From positions 3,968,001 to 4,032,000 of the forward strand of contig OZ316899.1 in NCBI GenBank assembly GCA_973895155.1: DNA of 64,000 nt, in the 5' to 3' direction. Under the pieces are notes generated by a model. The model searched no databases and had not been told where the DNA came from. It saw only the letters and a list, made by a program, of their open reading frames with translations. The stretch is from Marsupella aquatica. Taxonomy: Eukaryota > Marchantiophyta. Shown piece by piece: positions 54,200 through 64,000 of this stretch (within the stretch, counting starts at the first letter, position 1; the number at the start of each line of letters is the position of its first letter). A program made the position numbers and the translations under genes.

Positions 54200-55660
54200 A
54201 GTGGTGGACCTTGTCACCCAGTGCCCTCACCAATCCCAACACCCATGTCTAAGTGCCCTTGGTGCCCAAACACCTTCACGGAACTCCTCAAGCAAGCGAC
54301 TTGGTGCCCTCAACACCACCTATGACCCCTCGATCCCATACAAAGCTGCACTTGCTCTCTAACACGACCGTTGCTCAATGGTCCTCATTGTTTGCACAAG
54401 CAACCAAGCAGTCCGGTAAGTAACCCATAAGGATCTAGATCTTCCAATTCTAGCATCCTAACTCAAGCTCAACAGACATTTGGTAAGTAGGTCAGCAATA
54501 GATCCTCTTGATGCCATAAGCCGAACCCAAAACTGACACCCATTGTTCATCCAGAATAGCCCTTTCCTTGGATGCAGCCCGGGTTCCCCCTCATACCTAT
54601 CCATCACCAACTAACCGCCTTGCCCCCAGGACATGCTCATGGCCCAAATAGCGTAGCTTGTCTCAACACATCGGGACCAGAATGGCCCCAACTCTAGCAA
54701 CCAACTCCCGGTTCTTGCTCCACTAATGGTCTAGGGACCAAGTGTCCTTGGAACTACAACTCCATGGCTACTGGGCCTTGCCTCCCCAATGAAAACTCCC
54801 TTGGGAGACTGAACGGGGCTTGGCTGTTGTTTCAATAGGATTTGGCAAGCAGACAAGATAGCCCTTGCAAACCCCAAGAACCCATGCCACCCCTAGACTC
54901 AGTTGAGCTTAGGATGAGGTATTCCTCCTTGAGAGCTTTCCAAAGCACCCAAGAAGTCCTCCAGCGGACTTCCCGTTGGGAAGTTATCGTTGTTTCCATT
55001 TGACATTTTCCCTTAGTGTCATGATCGCCACGGCCCACGACTTTGGCTCACTCTTAACCCCCAGGGTAACACCACTCCCCTCATATATGCTTCTAGAGAC
55101 CTGCCACCCCCGGACCTACTTTGGTTCCCAAATTTTGGCCCCCCACTTGGACCCCAACCTGCATGTTTGGGCGCCCCACTAACTGGCAATGCCCATAACT
55201 TTCTAGTTAGGCGTCCGCAAGCGGAGCGCCTTAGCCCGTTGTGATTGGACCGACCCAATGCTCATGGCTAGGACCTCAGGTCCCATTGTTTCATGGAACC
55301 CCGATTGGCCAAACCCGGATCAAGCCGTAACTCGTGCCCCAAGCGTCCGCTGCCATGGAGTAAGCTCCATTTGCCTTGGGCTCAAGAGGAGCTCTCACTC
55401 AAAATCCTTTCGAGAATCCAGACTGTGGACCTTGAGCTCGGCCCTTTGCCTTTGACCCAACCAGCCTTCAGCTAGTCTAAGTCCTTAGTGTGTGTCACCA
55501 GCTGAACACCTTGCCTTTGCCAGTGCCACTCCCGATTGCCCACAAGTCTCCCATGCTAAGTCCTCCCCGGATGGCCGTTCCGGGCCTGGACCATAGGAGA
55601 GCCTAGCGTCGGAGTCACCAACACTGGAGCTAAGTGTTAAGGTAGTCATGTTTTGCGACT
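54200..55660 (-). mobile_element. Chromovirus 5' LTR (R3)
   Basis: On plus it runs from AGTGGTGGACC to TTGCGACT, homologous to R2 along its length with many substitutions, so the insertion is old. It is adjacent to the primer site at its inner edge. The flank TTGAG (55661-55665) pairs with GTGAG at 35816. Confidence 0.85.
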
Positions 55661-55665
55661 TTGAG

Positions 55666-55995
55666 CCAACCGAGATGCAGAGTGTTGGGCTGAATCAACT
55701 ACCAACTCTAAATCCCATACTTGAGTACAATTTTTGCAATCCCCATACTTGAGGATGGTTCTATGTTCTATGTAAGCATTTATTTTGGATTGCTTTTTAG
55801 AGATTGCTATGGTTTGAATCTCTGAGAGGAGATTTTTGTTAACCAATCAACTCTCTCCTTGTCACAACTTTGAATTTGATCTTTTAGAGAAACTCTCAAT
55901 TATTTGGGGGAGAAATGGTCCAATGCAACTGAGATGTGGATCATCATGATATGTCATGCCTTATTTTATTAACAAGGGTTGCTACCGTTTTGGTA
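55666..55995. other. Unassigned sequence between the chromovirus and MITE 2
   Basis: No gene or repeat recognised. Confidence 0.4.
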
Positions 55996-56004
55996 TGGCC
56001 AACC

Positions 56005-56285
56005 TTGGGGGTCTCACTATATGGGGACCTCCCATCACCTGCAACGTTTTTAGGCCTTGGACCCCCTAAAAATGTAAGTTTTTTTTTAAAATTAATTTCT
56101 ATAAAGTTGGAATCTTCCAAAATTTGGATTAAAAAGACCCTAATGTTCTTATAAGTCTCAAAATTGAAATTAAAAGACCCTATTGTTCTTCTGCAAAAAT
56201 TCTTAAGTCTTCCCTTAGAACCAATAAAATGACCCTATCCTTTGTCGTACGTGATATGCCATTTTTGTGGAAGTGAACCCCCAAG
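56005..56285. mobile_element. MITE copy 2 (281 bp), 9-bp target duplication
   Basis: The ends are TTGGGGGTCTCACT and (complement) CTTGGGGGTTCACT. The perfect duplication TGGCCAACC is at 55996-56004 and 56286-56294. The interior is AT-rich with no ORF. The 9-bp duplication fits a Mutator-derived MITE. Confidence 0.85.
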
Positions 56286-56692
56286 TGGCCAACCAGATGT
56301 GGGTTGCTTGATGATTGTTCATGTAGATGCATTTTCTGTCTAATTTTTGGAAATTTTTTGGGGGGGTTTTTTCCTCGAATGTATTTTTTATAAATTTTAA
56401 TATCGTGAAAGCCCCACGGATAGGGAGGCCAAACAAGCCATTAACAACCAGTGAAAACACAAACAGAAACCCTACCAGAAAGGCAATCAACCCCTAAGAA
56501 CCTAAACATAGACCCCGGCCAAGTCGGGGCCCCACACCAACCACCCCCTCAGCAAAGGCCAACAGAGGCCTTACTCAGCCCAAGAGATGAAACACCTTTG
56601 ACCAGAACATAGCCACTGTTTATGGTGCACATCAAGCCACTCTTTGGCCTGTAAGATCCTAGCATGTTTCCTACCCTATGGAAAATGCCGGC

Positions 56693-58162
56693 TCACCGCA
56701 AACAGATGATCAGCAGCCTCTGAGAGAACCAATCCAAAGTCAAAGGTGCATCTGCCACCCGGATAAAACATGTGCACATTAGTGCCCTCCAAACCATCCT
56801 CAGCATCTGGTACAACATAAAGATCTTCACTGAGTGAACAACATCCTTTCCCAGCAAGTCATCCATTAGAGTCATCAGTCCTCTCCTAGGGGAGAACGAA
56901 GACCCCCCAACACCGCTCGATAAAGCTGCCAGCATCTAACAGCAAACCCACATCTAATGAACAAGTGCGACAACGACTCCAGCTGCCCACTGCAACACTT
57001 ACAATCCCCAGTGCTTGCTTTGATCCTAAGCGCCCGCTCACCAGTAAATAGGCCGCCAACAATCACCCTCCATATGAACGTCTTAGCACAAACTGAAAGA
57101 TCTGATCCCCACAACCTGTGCCATCTCTCACTCCATTCCAATGCAAACCAAGCCCAAGACCAGCTGAAGTTCAATCTCTCAAAGACAAGCACCTTTGGTT
57201 GCAGGAAATTGTACACCCTACAATTAGCAATGTTGAAATCCTTCAAGGGATTAGCCTTATCTGCCCATCTCCACCTCTTGGACTCTGGTTCAAAGTCAAG
57301 TGTGCAAGGGCCAGTGCCCCAGATTTTCTCTAGAAAAGCCTTTGTCAATCCTCTAAGCGCCTCAGAAAACCCCCGTAAGTCATTCCAGCATAAAGGGAGG
57401 TCTTTCCAACAATCTCCTTCCAAGCACCAACCGTCCCTGATACTCTTGATGCTTAGTCTGCCACAAATTGCAGTAATTCCTAATATCTCTGGATTTGGCA
57501 ACAAATTATATCCTAAAATACAACGTAGGGTGTCTTGGATGCTCCAGCGACCAGGAATTCCCCCATGCCCTGGTTCAAAGGAGAGGTGAGCCCTCACCAT
57601 CTCCCAGGCCTTCCAAAGGCCAGCAGTGTACGAAAGCCCACCCCCAGTGCGTGGGGAACACAATAGTAGCTTGTCCTTGAATGAGTATTGGTTTCTGCGC
57701 AGTACTTTGCAATTCATCCAACCCATTAAGGAGATTAGCTTCAAGCATTCTAGTCCACTCCTGATCTGGGGCATTTAGAGCCTTTGTGAACCACTGTGAA
57801 AGCAGGGCATCTGAGTGGCTCTTGAAATCTTTGAATCGCAGGCCACCTTCCACCTTAGGCAAAGACATCTTGGCCCAGGCAACAAGAGGGATTTTCTTCC
57901 CTCCTGAAGGATTATATCCCCACATAAAGTCCTGGTTGTGGGCTACCAACTTCTTAGCCAAATCAGCCAAAGCTTTGAAGTACATAACATGATAAATGGG
58001 GATTGCCTGCAACACATGTTTGACTAATAAGGAACGACCGGTAAATGAAAGCTTCTTGTTTGTCCAAGTGGACAGACAAACACCAACTTTGTCTAAACAG
58101 AATTTATGGAGTTGCTCTGTCCGCAATCCAACACCTAGTGGGGCCCCAAGATACTTTTGCAC
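56693..58162 (-). pseudogene. LINE ORF2: post-RT region and zinc-binding C-terminus
   Basis: The frame 58162-57575 begins QKYLGAPLGVGLRTEQL and contains WTNKKLSFTGRSLLVKHVLQ and KKIPLVAWAKMSLPKVEGGL, the post-RT thumb region typical of plant L1 elements. The frame 57774-56875 ends with FIWRVIVGGLFTGERALRIK, CKCCSGQLESLSHLFIRC, the zf-RVT pattern (C-x2-C...H...C). A frameshift near 57600-57770 joins them. Confidence 0.82.
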
Positions 58163-58168
58163 CTCACC

Positions 58169-58857
58169 TCACCTACTCACCAGACATCCATACTCAATAA
58201 GCCACCCAGGGGGATGGTCCGAGGCCAGCGGGATCACAACTGATTTCCGCAAGTTCAGTCGTGCCCCCAATGCCAGCTCATAACATTTCAACGCCAAGGT
58301 AGCCTCCTTGAAGGAAGTCTCAGGGGCAGGGATAAACATTCCCACATCATCCGCCAATAGCCGGTAACAGATTGTCAGTCCCTCAAAAATTCTAATACCG
58401 CTCAACCTACCCCCAGCCATCTCTGCATCAAGAAAGTCCATCAGCGGTTGCATTGAGATCACAAAGAGCAAGGGCAATAGGGGACATCCTTGGTGGACTC
58501 CCCGTTGCAGTTCAATAGGTCCGAAGCGGAAACCATTCACAAGAATCCGTGAGAAAGCCTGGCTAAGAAGAGCTTGGACTAGCTTAATGAATCGGCCACT
58601 AATGCCCAGCAAGTGCATTGTCTCCCAAATATACTTGTGGTCGACTCTATCAAAGGTTTTTTCAAAGTCCAACTTCAGAAAAAGTGCTTCTTTCTTCTGC
58701 TTGTGCACCCAGTCACATGCCATCCATGCTAGTGAGATGTTCTCTAGAATGTGACGGCCAGGGATAAATCCAGTCTGTTGTGGACTAATCTTCTGTTGTG
58801 GACTAATCTTCTGTTGCAATAGTGGTTTCAGTCGGAGAGCCATAATTTTGGCAATGA
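58169..58857 (-). pseudogene. LINE ORF2: reverse transcriptase core
   Basis: The frame includes AKIMALRLKPLLQQK, TGFIPGRHILENISLAWMA, LKLDFEKTFDRVDHKYIW, QRGVHQGCPLLPLLFVISM and the catalytic box YRLLADDVGMF (ADD retained, the preceding Tyr replaced by Leu). An 18-bp tandem duplication near 58776-58812 repeats KISPQQ. Before the solo LTR insertion it continued from the piece ending at 59211. Confidence 0.85.
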
Positions 58858-59205
58858 AGTGATGGACCTTGCCACCCAGCACCCTCACCAATCCCAACAC
58901 TCATGCCTAAGTGCCCCTGGTGCCCAAACGCCTCCACGGAATACCTCAAGCAAGCAACCTAGTGCCCCTTGCACTGTCAGCGGCCGCTCCCATACAAAGC
59001 CGCACTTGCCACGTCTCATTGCCCACAAGTGGGCGAGCTAACACTTGCAAACCTCGAGAACTTATTGGGTGCGTTCTCATTGCCCACAAGTCTCCCCATG
59101 CTAAGTCCTCCCCGGATGGCCTATCCAGGCCTAGACCATAAGGGAGCTCGGCGTCAAAGTCAGCGACGCCGGAGCTAAGTGTTAAGGTAGTTGAGTTTCG
59201 CGACT
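58858..59205 (-). mobile_element. Short solo LTR of the chromovirus family inserted in the LINE RT (R4)
   Basis: The ends are AGTGATGGACC and TTTCGCGACT, flanked by a perfect 5-bp duplication AATGA (58853-58857 and 59206-59210). At 348 bp it lacks the middle of the 1.4-kb LTR. On either side the LINE frame reads NIVYKII and AKIMALRL, so the insertion is cleanly within RT. This copy fixes the true termini of the family. Confidence 0.88.
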
Positions 59206-59210
59206 AATGA

Positions 59211-59604
59211 TCTTATACACTATGTTTAGCATTGTGAGTGGTCTCCAGTCTTTAAGGAACCATTTGTCCGGTTTCTTGGGAATGAATTTGATAATCCCCT
59301 CCTTGACCCCCCTATCCAGATCACCAGAAAGCCAGAAGGCTTGAATCATTTCCACTAAGTCCAAACCAATAAAGTCCCAGCAGGCCCGGTACACCTCCGC
59401 TGTCAATCCATCCGGGCCACGGGATTTTTCCCCCGGTAGCAACCATAAAACTTCTTTTACTTCCTTCAGCAAGGGCAGGGCCTCCATCCGCCTAATCTCC
59501 CCAGCCAAAAAAGACCCCCTTGTATGCTGCAGCCTGGACCATTCCCTAAGTTGCTCCGCCCCTACCTCTCGGGTGACAGCAGGAGTGAGTATAAAGCCAA
59601 GCAT
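59211..59604 (-). pseudogene. LINE ORF2: start of the RT domain
   Basis: The frame contains KEVLWLLPGEKSRGPDGLTA, VYRACWDFIGLDLVEMIQAF, IKFIPKKPDKWFLKDWRPLT and MLNIVYKII, the conserved entry to LINE reverse transcriptase (GPDG, RPISL-type block). It runs into the solo LTR at 59205. Confidence 0.85.
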
Positions 59605-60690
59605 ATTAATTGAACTTCCTTCAGGATTAGCCTAGGCTCTGTTATCACAGTTCCATCCTCCCTAATCAACAACTTCATTGCTTCCCATGCTTGTTTTGCA
59701 CCGACTGTGGCAAAGAAGAATTTTGTAAATTCGTCCCCTTCTCCGAGCCATTTCACCCGGGCTAATTTGCGTCCTCTATTGGCCTCCTCAAATTCTGTAG
59801 TGTGCAGTGCATCCTCCATATACACATAGTCAAAGATATCAGACTTGGTCTGTGTGTCCAAAATAGCCATTTTAGGCGCCTACAGTTTTGCTCTTAGAAA
59901 TGCCAATTCTTCCTCCGCCTCCTTTGGGCGCTCCTGAAGCTCTTTGTATGTGCTTCTCAATTGCAAACTGGCATTGGCAAAACAAAGAATAGGATCCACA
60001 AACCCTCTCCTTCCCTCCCGCCAGGCCCTTTCTAGCTGCTCCATGTCCTCCTTCCGCCTAAGAAGAGCCGGATTGGCCTTAAAAAATCTTGCTTTACCTC
60101 TCTCTTCCCATGAACCGGTCCCCATCAGCCGAATCTTAAGCAAGACCGGGTCATGATCAGAGAGAGCCAATCCTCCATCATGCTGTAGCTCCACAAGTTC
60201 CCCCAGCCACCAACCATTGCCACTGATGTAATACCGATCAAGTCGGGATTGTCTCCATGGCCCATTCCACGTTCTTTGCCAGGTAAATCTAGCCCCCACT
60301 GCCCCACCTTTAAGTACAAACGCATCCTCCAAGTCAAATCAAACCTTTAGAAATTGCTAGAACTCAGCCTTCTTGCCCCTTGTGAGAGCTGAGCCGCCCG
60401 TTGCATCCTCCCTCAGTTAAATCATGTAAAAACCCCACAAAATATCCAATTCACGGCACATAGCCCAAACTTGAGGTCATACCACAGCACAGCTTGCTCT
60501 CAAGCTGAATTAGGAGCATAAACTGACACCAAACCCATCGTACCTCCCTCTGCCTCCAATGTCACCCATATTGCTCTTCCTCGGTCCAGCTGCCCCAATT
60601 CCACCACCTTCAAATTTGGGTGTACCAGAAGAGCAGTGCCTCCCCTACCTTCGTCAGGTGTGATAACATGGTTAAGAAGAAAGGAATAAA
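59562..60690 (-). pseudogene. LINE ORF2: endonuclease C-terminal half and linker
   Basis: Near 60690-60590 the minus strand reads VITPDEGRGGTALLVHPNLK. A stretch with several stops follows. The frame 60332-59880 contains FTWQRTWNGPWRQSRLDRYY and GGLALSDHDPVLLKIRLM; the SRLDR and SDH boxes are those of the APE-type endonuclease. 59870-59562 (ARVKWLGEGDEFTKFFFATV) is the endonuclease-RT linker. Confidence 0.82.
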
Positions 60691-61501
60691 GAAAGTGGAA
60701 AAATTAAATTTTTTTTGCCTTTGAAGCGGGAAAGAGGAACCTTAAATGCTAAGCAAACCATTATTGAAAGTCTAACAACCATTCAAGAGATTAAGAGAAG
60801 GAAAAGAGGCTCAACCAGAAGAAAGTATTTCTTGGTAAAAAGAAGGAAACCGGACCACGAACCGGAAGCCGTAAAATCGTCTCCGGACGCTATCAAGAAA
60901 ATCTGACACCAGGTTCTTGAAGCCAAGGCTACGCTCTTCGTCCTGGGGAAAACCCATAAGCATTGGACTCCAGACAGTGAGCCGGAATCCCTCTTAAGGC
61001 CGAACCAGTTTTTCTCTTCTCACACCTCTCAAAGCTGAACATAGTAAGTTTTGAGCTCCCGAGTGAATAGGCTTGTCGAAGCAGTAGAGAAAGGAGGCTC
61101 TTCCCTTCCGGTTGAGGATCTTGGGTCCGGATTATAGGACCATTCTAGTTTCTGTGAGAGAAAGGTATAAGAGAGCCTTGACCAACTCGTGTGAGGTGGC
61201 AGCCTACTCCTACGCTTGGAGGGAAGGCTGGGGATGTGGAGATTGGCGCTAAGGCCTCCTGTTTTGATAGTTGTCTACTTCTGGGGCTTGAGCCAGTTTC
61301 TGAACCGGAACTGAACCGATGGCGAACCGGTTTCTGCTATATCTCGCTTGCTGGACGTTCGTTTTCGCTGAAAGTGTGCTGAGATGGAGAAGGTTGGCTG
61401 ATATACGCAACGGAGTAATTATAGAGGCTATATTCACTTCTAGATCCTACCTTCTGCCTTCACCGGTTCAAATCTGTTTGCTACTCCAACTATCAGGCAG
61501 T

Positions 61502-63186
61502 ATGAAGAGTGCCAAGAGCAGTCCTTCTTCCAAGACTCAGAGTGGGACTCCAGTAAAGCCTGAAGTACGACGTTCAAAGAGGAAAGAGGCTCAGATCATC
61601 ATGAAGCCCTTGAGACCCCTCATTCCTACTGATGCAGCTGAGAAGGAACAGCTCCGAAAAGATCTTACACTAATGGGCTGTGCCTCCTTGATGGATCTTA
61701 CTTGGGGATTTCTGAGTGAAGACATGGTAAGGGAAGTGCTGACAGGAGTTCCTCCCACAGAATTTCAGAAGACTGCACGAGCTTGACCAGAAGCTTGGAC
61801 CAAGGCATTCGTTGGAGAAGCTTTTCAGCTACCAGTGAAAGGGAGTGGCTTCTGCCCCAGAGGAGAGAATCTCACAGTGGAATACTTTGGTGGCAAGATG
61901 GATGCCAAAGAAGGATGGACCATCAACCAGTGTACTCACAAGGACCTCAGGAACGTGATGGCATTCCTAGTCCCCCTCATCTATCCAGAGAAACCAAGGA
62001 AGGTGATTCTTAAAGTAGGAAGTACTATCATTGCTTCCTTCTTCAAAACCAGAGAGGTATCATGGGCTACTATCTTCTCAAGTGTTCTAGAGAAGCAGGT
62101 CTCCGCCCTGACCAACAGAGCCCCCACTGCTCTCTCCTGTTACTTGGTACATCTATACTCTCATGACCAAACCTTATTCAAACATGAGAAGAGTGCATTT
62201 GGCACCAAGAGCAGCTATGTGAAATATGGAGTCTTGGATCCAGAAATTCAGAGCTTACCGGAGTCTGAAGATGACCTAGAGCCGGAAGAGATTGACTTTG
62301 TAGGGCCAACCAGGAAGCGGAAGCTCGACAAAACTGAACCGGCTTCTGATCCGGCTTCTGAACCGGTTTCTGACCCGGTTTCCTACCCGATGAGTGGCGC
62401 TACTACCTCTTCAGCCGGTCTTTCGCACTCTACCTTACACCATTTTTTTGTTTATTCAAAGATCTTTCGGCCATCAAGACCAAGATGGGAATCATGGAAG
62501 CAGTGCTCTCAAGGCTCTCCCAGGTGACTGGTGTGGCTCCTGCTGACCTTGTGAAGAAAGTAGAGGACCTGATGAAAGGAGATGAGAACAAGGTCAAGAT
62601 TGAGCAGCTAGAGAAATCATTAGAGGAAGAGAAGAAGAAGAACTATCATCTTGAACAGTTGTTGCACAAGGCAAAGGAGAAGACCACAGCGGAGCAACTA
62701 CTCTTCGATAACATTTCCAGAGCTATGGATCACTTGGAACCCTTAGTAGAAACCAAGGGAGAGGACCTGGTACAGACCCAACTATTCAGGCAGTATTTCA
62801 TTGATGTTCCCAATCCCCTTCTCATGCCCTTAGTCATCCAGATTGCACATGACTATGGTGACAAGGTGGAAGAATGCCTCTCTGCCCTCAAGCTTATCCT
62901 TGCTGAACTGAAGAAATTCTATGCCCTTTCTGATGAGGAGCAGACTCAATTTGCAGAGAAAGTCACTGTTCCATCTCCACAGGTGACACCAGCAGAAGGA
63001 TGGGCTGACTCTCTTGACCCTGATATCACTTCTACCACAGTTACACCCAATTTTCCACCCATTCCGACCTCACCATTTACTACTACCTTTGGAGGTATCA
63101 CTTTCATGCCAAACCCTCTCAACTCCATTGATCCAACAGTAGACTCCACATCGGTGAAGCCTGACACTTCAACTCCTGAAGAGTAA
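61502..63186 (+). pseudogene. Element Y ORF: uncharacterised retroelement protein with coiled coil
   Basis: The start is chosen at MKSAKSSPSSKTQSG, a basic N-terminus. The frame is interrupted by TGA 61784-61786 in a Trp-like position (ARA|PEAWTKAFVGEAF) and by a one-base shift at the T-run near 62442-62450. Blocks: LTLMGCASLMDLTWGFLSED; INQCTHKDLRNVMAFLVPLI; VSWATIFSSVLEKQVSALTN; TALSCYLVHLYSHDQTLF; an acidic stretch; a repeat of the type EPASDPASEPVSDP; a coiled coil from about 62590 (IEQLEKSLEEEKKKNYHLEQ); a helical domain; and a Pro/Ser/Thr-rich tail ending TSTPEE. The first half aligns with element X ORF 1. The function is unknown; it may be a Gag-like protein of a non-autonomous element. 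Confidence 0.55.
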
Positions 63187-64000
63187 AAAGAGTTTCATCT
63201 GGAAGTTGAACCGGCTTCCCATCCGGTTTCCCACCCGGTTTTTTTGATCCGGTTTCGTGTTTGAAGCCCTATAAAACTTAGTATAGGAAGAATTAGACTT
63301 TGAATTTTTGCTGAGCACTTTATCTCATAGTCTAGTTTCAGACTTTAGCATTACTTTTTACTTTTACACTTAGGTTAGGAATTGAAGGGGCATACCTCTT
63401 CAACTTTTGTTTAGAGGAGACTTGTCCCTAAGTATAAGAGGGAAAGTTTCCACCATTTTACTCAGACTTGCATTTCACTTTTGAAAGTCTCCTTCTTTGA
63501 AGAGAAGTAATAGATTCATAATTTTGGTGATCTATGCTTTGTGTTTGGACATTAGTGTGTGACCATTCTTGCTAGAAAATCTATGGAAAGTGACTAGCAG
63601 TGTCATAGTTAACCTTTAGGCTGACTGAAAATGCATGCCTGAGATCATGCAAAGGTCTAAAGATTCATGTTGACTATGGAATACTTATGGCTTATTAAGT
63701 ATTAGTGGAAGAAGCACCATACGAGAACTCACAAATTGCGTAGTCCTAAAAGAGCAATCTGAAGGATTGAATAGAAGAATAAGTTAGTTCGGAGTAATCA
63801 GTACCACCTTTGCCTTGACATAGGTCAGAAAGTTAATACGGGCTATCTTATATACATCTTTTACAAATTCTTAGATGGTTGGCTTTAAAGATGAGCTTTA
63901 GGCATCAGCCTAATTTAGTCAGACTCTCTGTTGACTCTTAATCGTGCCTAACTTAGTCATAGATTGCTAAGTGGCGAGAGGAGATGAGACATTTAAGGCT
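63187..64000. other. Downstream part of element Y; no gene seen
   Basis: Two or three ACCGGTTTC-type repeats follow the stop codon (63209-63255), then AT-rich non-coding sequence. A segment near 63390-63410 reads GAAGGGGCATACCTCTTCAAC, similar to a segment near 49040-49063 in element X, which supports a relation between X and Y outside the ORF. Confidence 0.4.

Larger units (their letters stand above)
35821..55660 (-). mobile_element. Chromovirus (Ty3/Gypsy with chromodomain), split by nested insertions
   Basis: Reconstructed minus-strand order: 5' LTR 55660-54200, iMet-type primer site, gag 54050 to about 47800, protease, RT, (deletion), integrase C-terminus, chromodomain ending at 44280, 3' untranslated region, polypurine tract 37262-37249, 3' LTR 37248-35821. 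The flanks GTGAG (35816-35820) and TTGAG (55661-55665) agree at four of five bases, as expected of an old 5-bp target duplication. Insertions inside: X (48215-52538), a solo LTR of its own family (44477-46307) and a Copia (37294 to about 43925). All genes are broken. LTR ends are AGT...ACT rather than TG...CA. Confidence 0.82.
56500..60690 (-). mobile_element. L1-type LINE, decayed and 5'-truncated, split by a solo LTR
   Basis: Minus-strand ORF2 pieces in order: endonuclease (60690-59880), linker (59870-59562), RT (59604-59211 and 58857-58169), then the C-terminal region with a zf-RVT-like finger (58162-56693). ORF1 and the N-terminal half of the endonuclease are not seen; element Y begins near 60700. 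Many frameshifts and stops separate the pieces. The 3' end is not clearly marked; A-rich sequence on the minus strand near 56340-56400 may belong to its tail region. Confidence 0.83.
60700..64000 (+). mobile_element. Element Y (retroelement-like, runs off the window)
   Basis: This is defined by its ORF (61502-63186), which is homologous to ORF 1 of element X, and by unusual short repeats of the type ACCGGTTTC in the leader, in the ORF and after it (for example 61290-61330, 62336-62395, 63209-63255). The left limit, just after the LINE endonuclease, is approximate. No LTR end, primer site or pol was identified; the right part 63190-64000 shows no coding features. Confidence 0.5.

Noticed and set aside
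1-64000. tRNA, rRNA or other structured RNA genes
   Set aside because: None was recognised by eye on either strand; only tRNA-complementary primer sites of retroelements were found.

Overview
The window reads as transposon-packed nuclear DNA of a land plant, probably one with a large genome. The evidence is the set of plant-type retroelements (a Ty3/Gypsy element with a tRNA-Asp primer site, a chromovirus with a chromodomain, Ty1/Copia, an L1-type LINE), LTRs of 1.4-3.2 kb, elements inserted into elements, and GT-AG introns. The sequence alone does not identify the species. No conserved single-copy host gene was recognised. The only candidates for non-transposon genes are uncharacterised coding remnants at 19-21 kb and a spliced coiled-coil/RING-like gene remnant at 32.9-34.7 kb.

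Layout. 1-2295: LTR copy of Gypsy family G1. 2296-3140: unassigned sequence. 3141-3240: 100-N assembly gap. 3241-14390: an almost intact G1 element on the minus strand (3' LTR cut by the gap, a 1,991-codon gag-pol ORF, PBS, PPT, full 3,155-bp 5' LTR). It sits inside the gag-protease region of a minus-strand Copia remnant (14391-15745). 16366-16600: array of short hairpins. 16679-17484: LTR fragment of the chromovirus family. 17.5-21.4 kb: mostly unassigned, with a 21-bp minisatellite. 21.4-32.9 kb: a composite DNA transposon. 32.9-34.7 kb: the RING-like gene remnant. 35821-55660: one chromovirus about 20 kb across, minus strand, split by a Copia element (itself split by a 2.2-kb solo LTR), a solo LTR of the chromovirus's own family placed at the chromodomain, and a 4.3-kb LTR-type insertion X. 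56.5-60.7 kb: a decayed L1-type LINE split by a short solo LTR. 60.7-64 kb: an element, Y, whose ORF is homologous to one in X.

The most unusual locus is the composite transposon. A MULE-like transposase gene with a SWIM finger (28431-32287, plus strand) is divergent from a four-exon gene (27507-23656, minus strand). The predicted 1,114-codon product of that gene combines a ParB/sulfiredoxin-fold-like motif with a C-terminal, motif-degenerate DNA-methyltransferase-like domain. A third small ORF lies at 22842-22552. Twenty-two copies of a near-perfect palindrome, consensus TAGCGCCNGGCGCTA, are spread over this 11 kb. All lie in introns, the shared promoter region or flanks, and none lies in a predicted exon. 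This arrangement suggests an element-encoded DNA-binding or DNA-modification factor acting on its own element, comparable in logic to the VANC anti-silencing system of Arabidopsis VANDAL MULEs but with different proteins and a different motif. All three genes carry nonsense codons, so this copy is inactive; intact relatives would be the place to test the idea.

Flanking target-site duplications give the order of several insertions. Chromovirus first; then X, the Copia and the self-family solo LTR into it; then the 2.2-kb LTR into the Copia. Separately, G1 entered another Copia very recently, since its two LTRs differ at one observed position over 1.85 kb.
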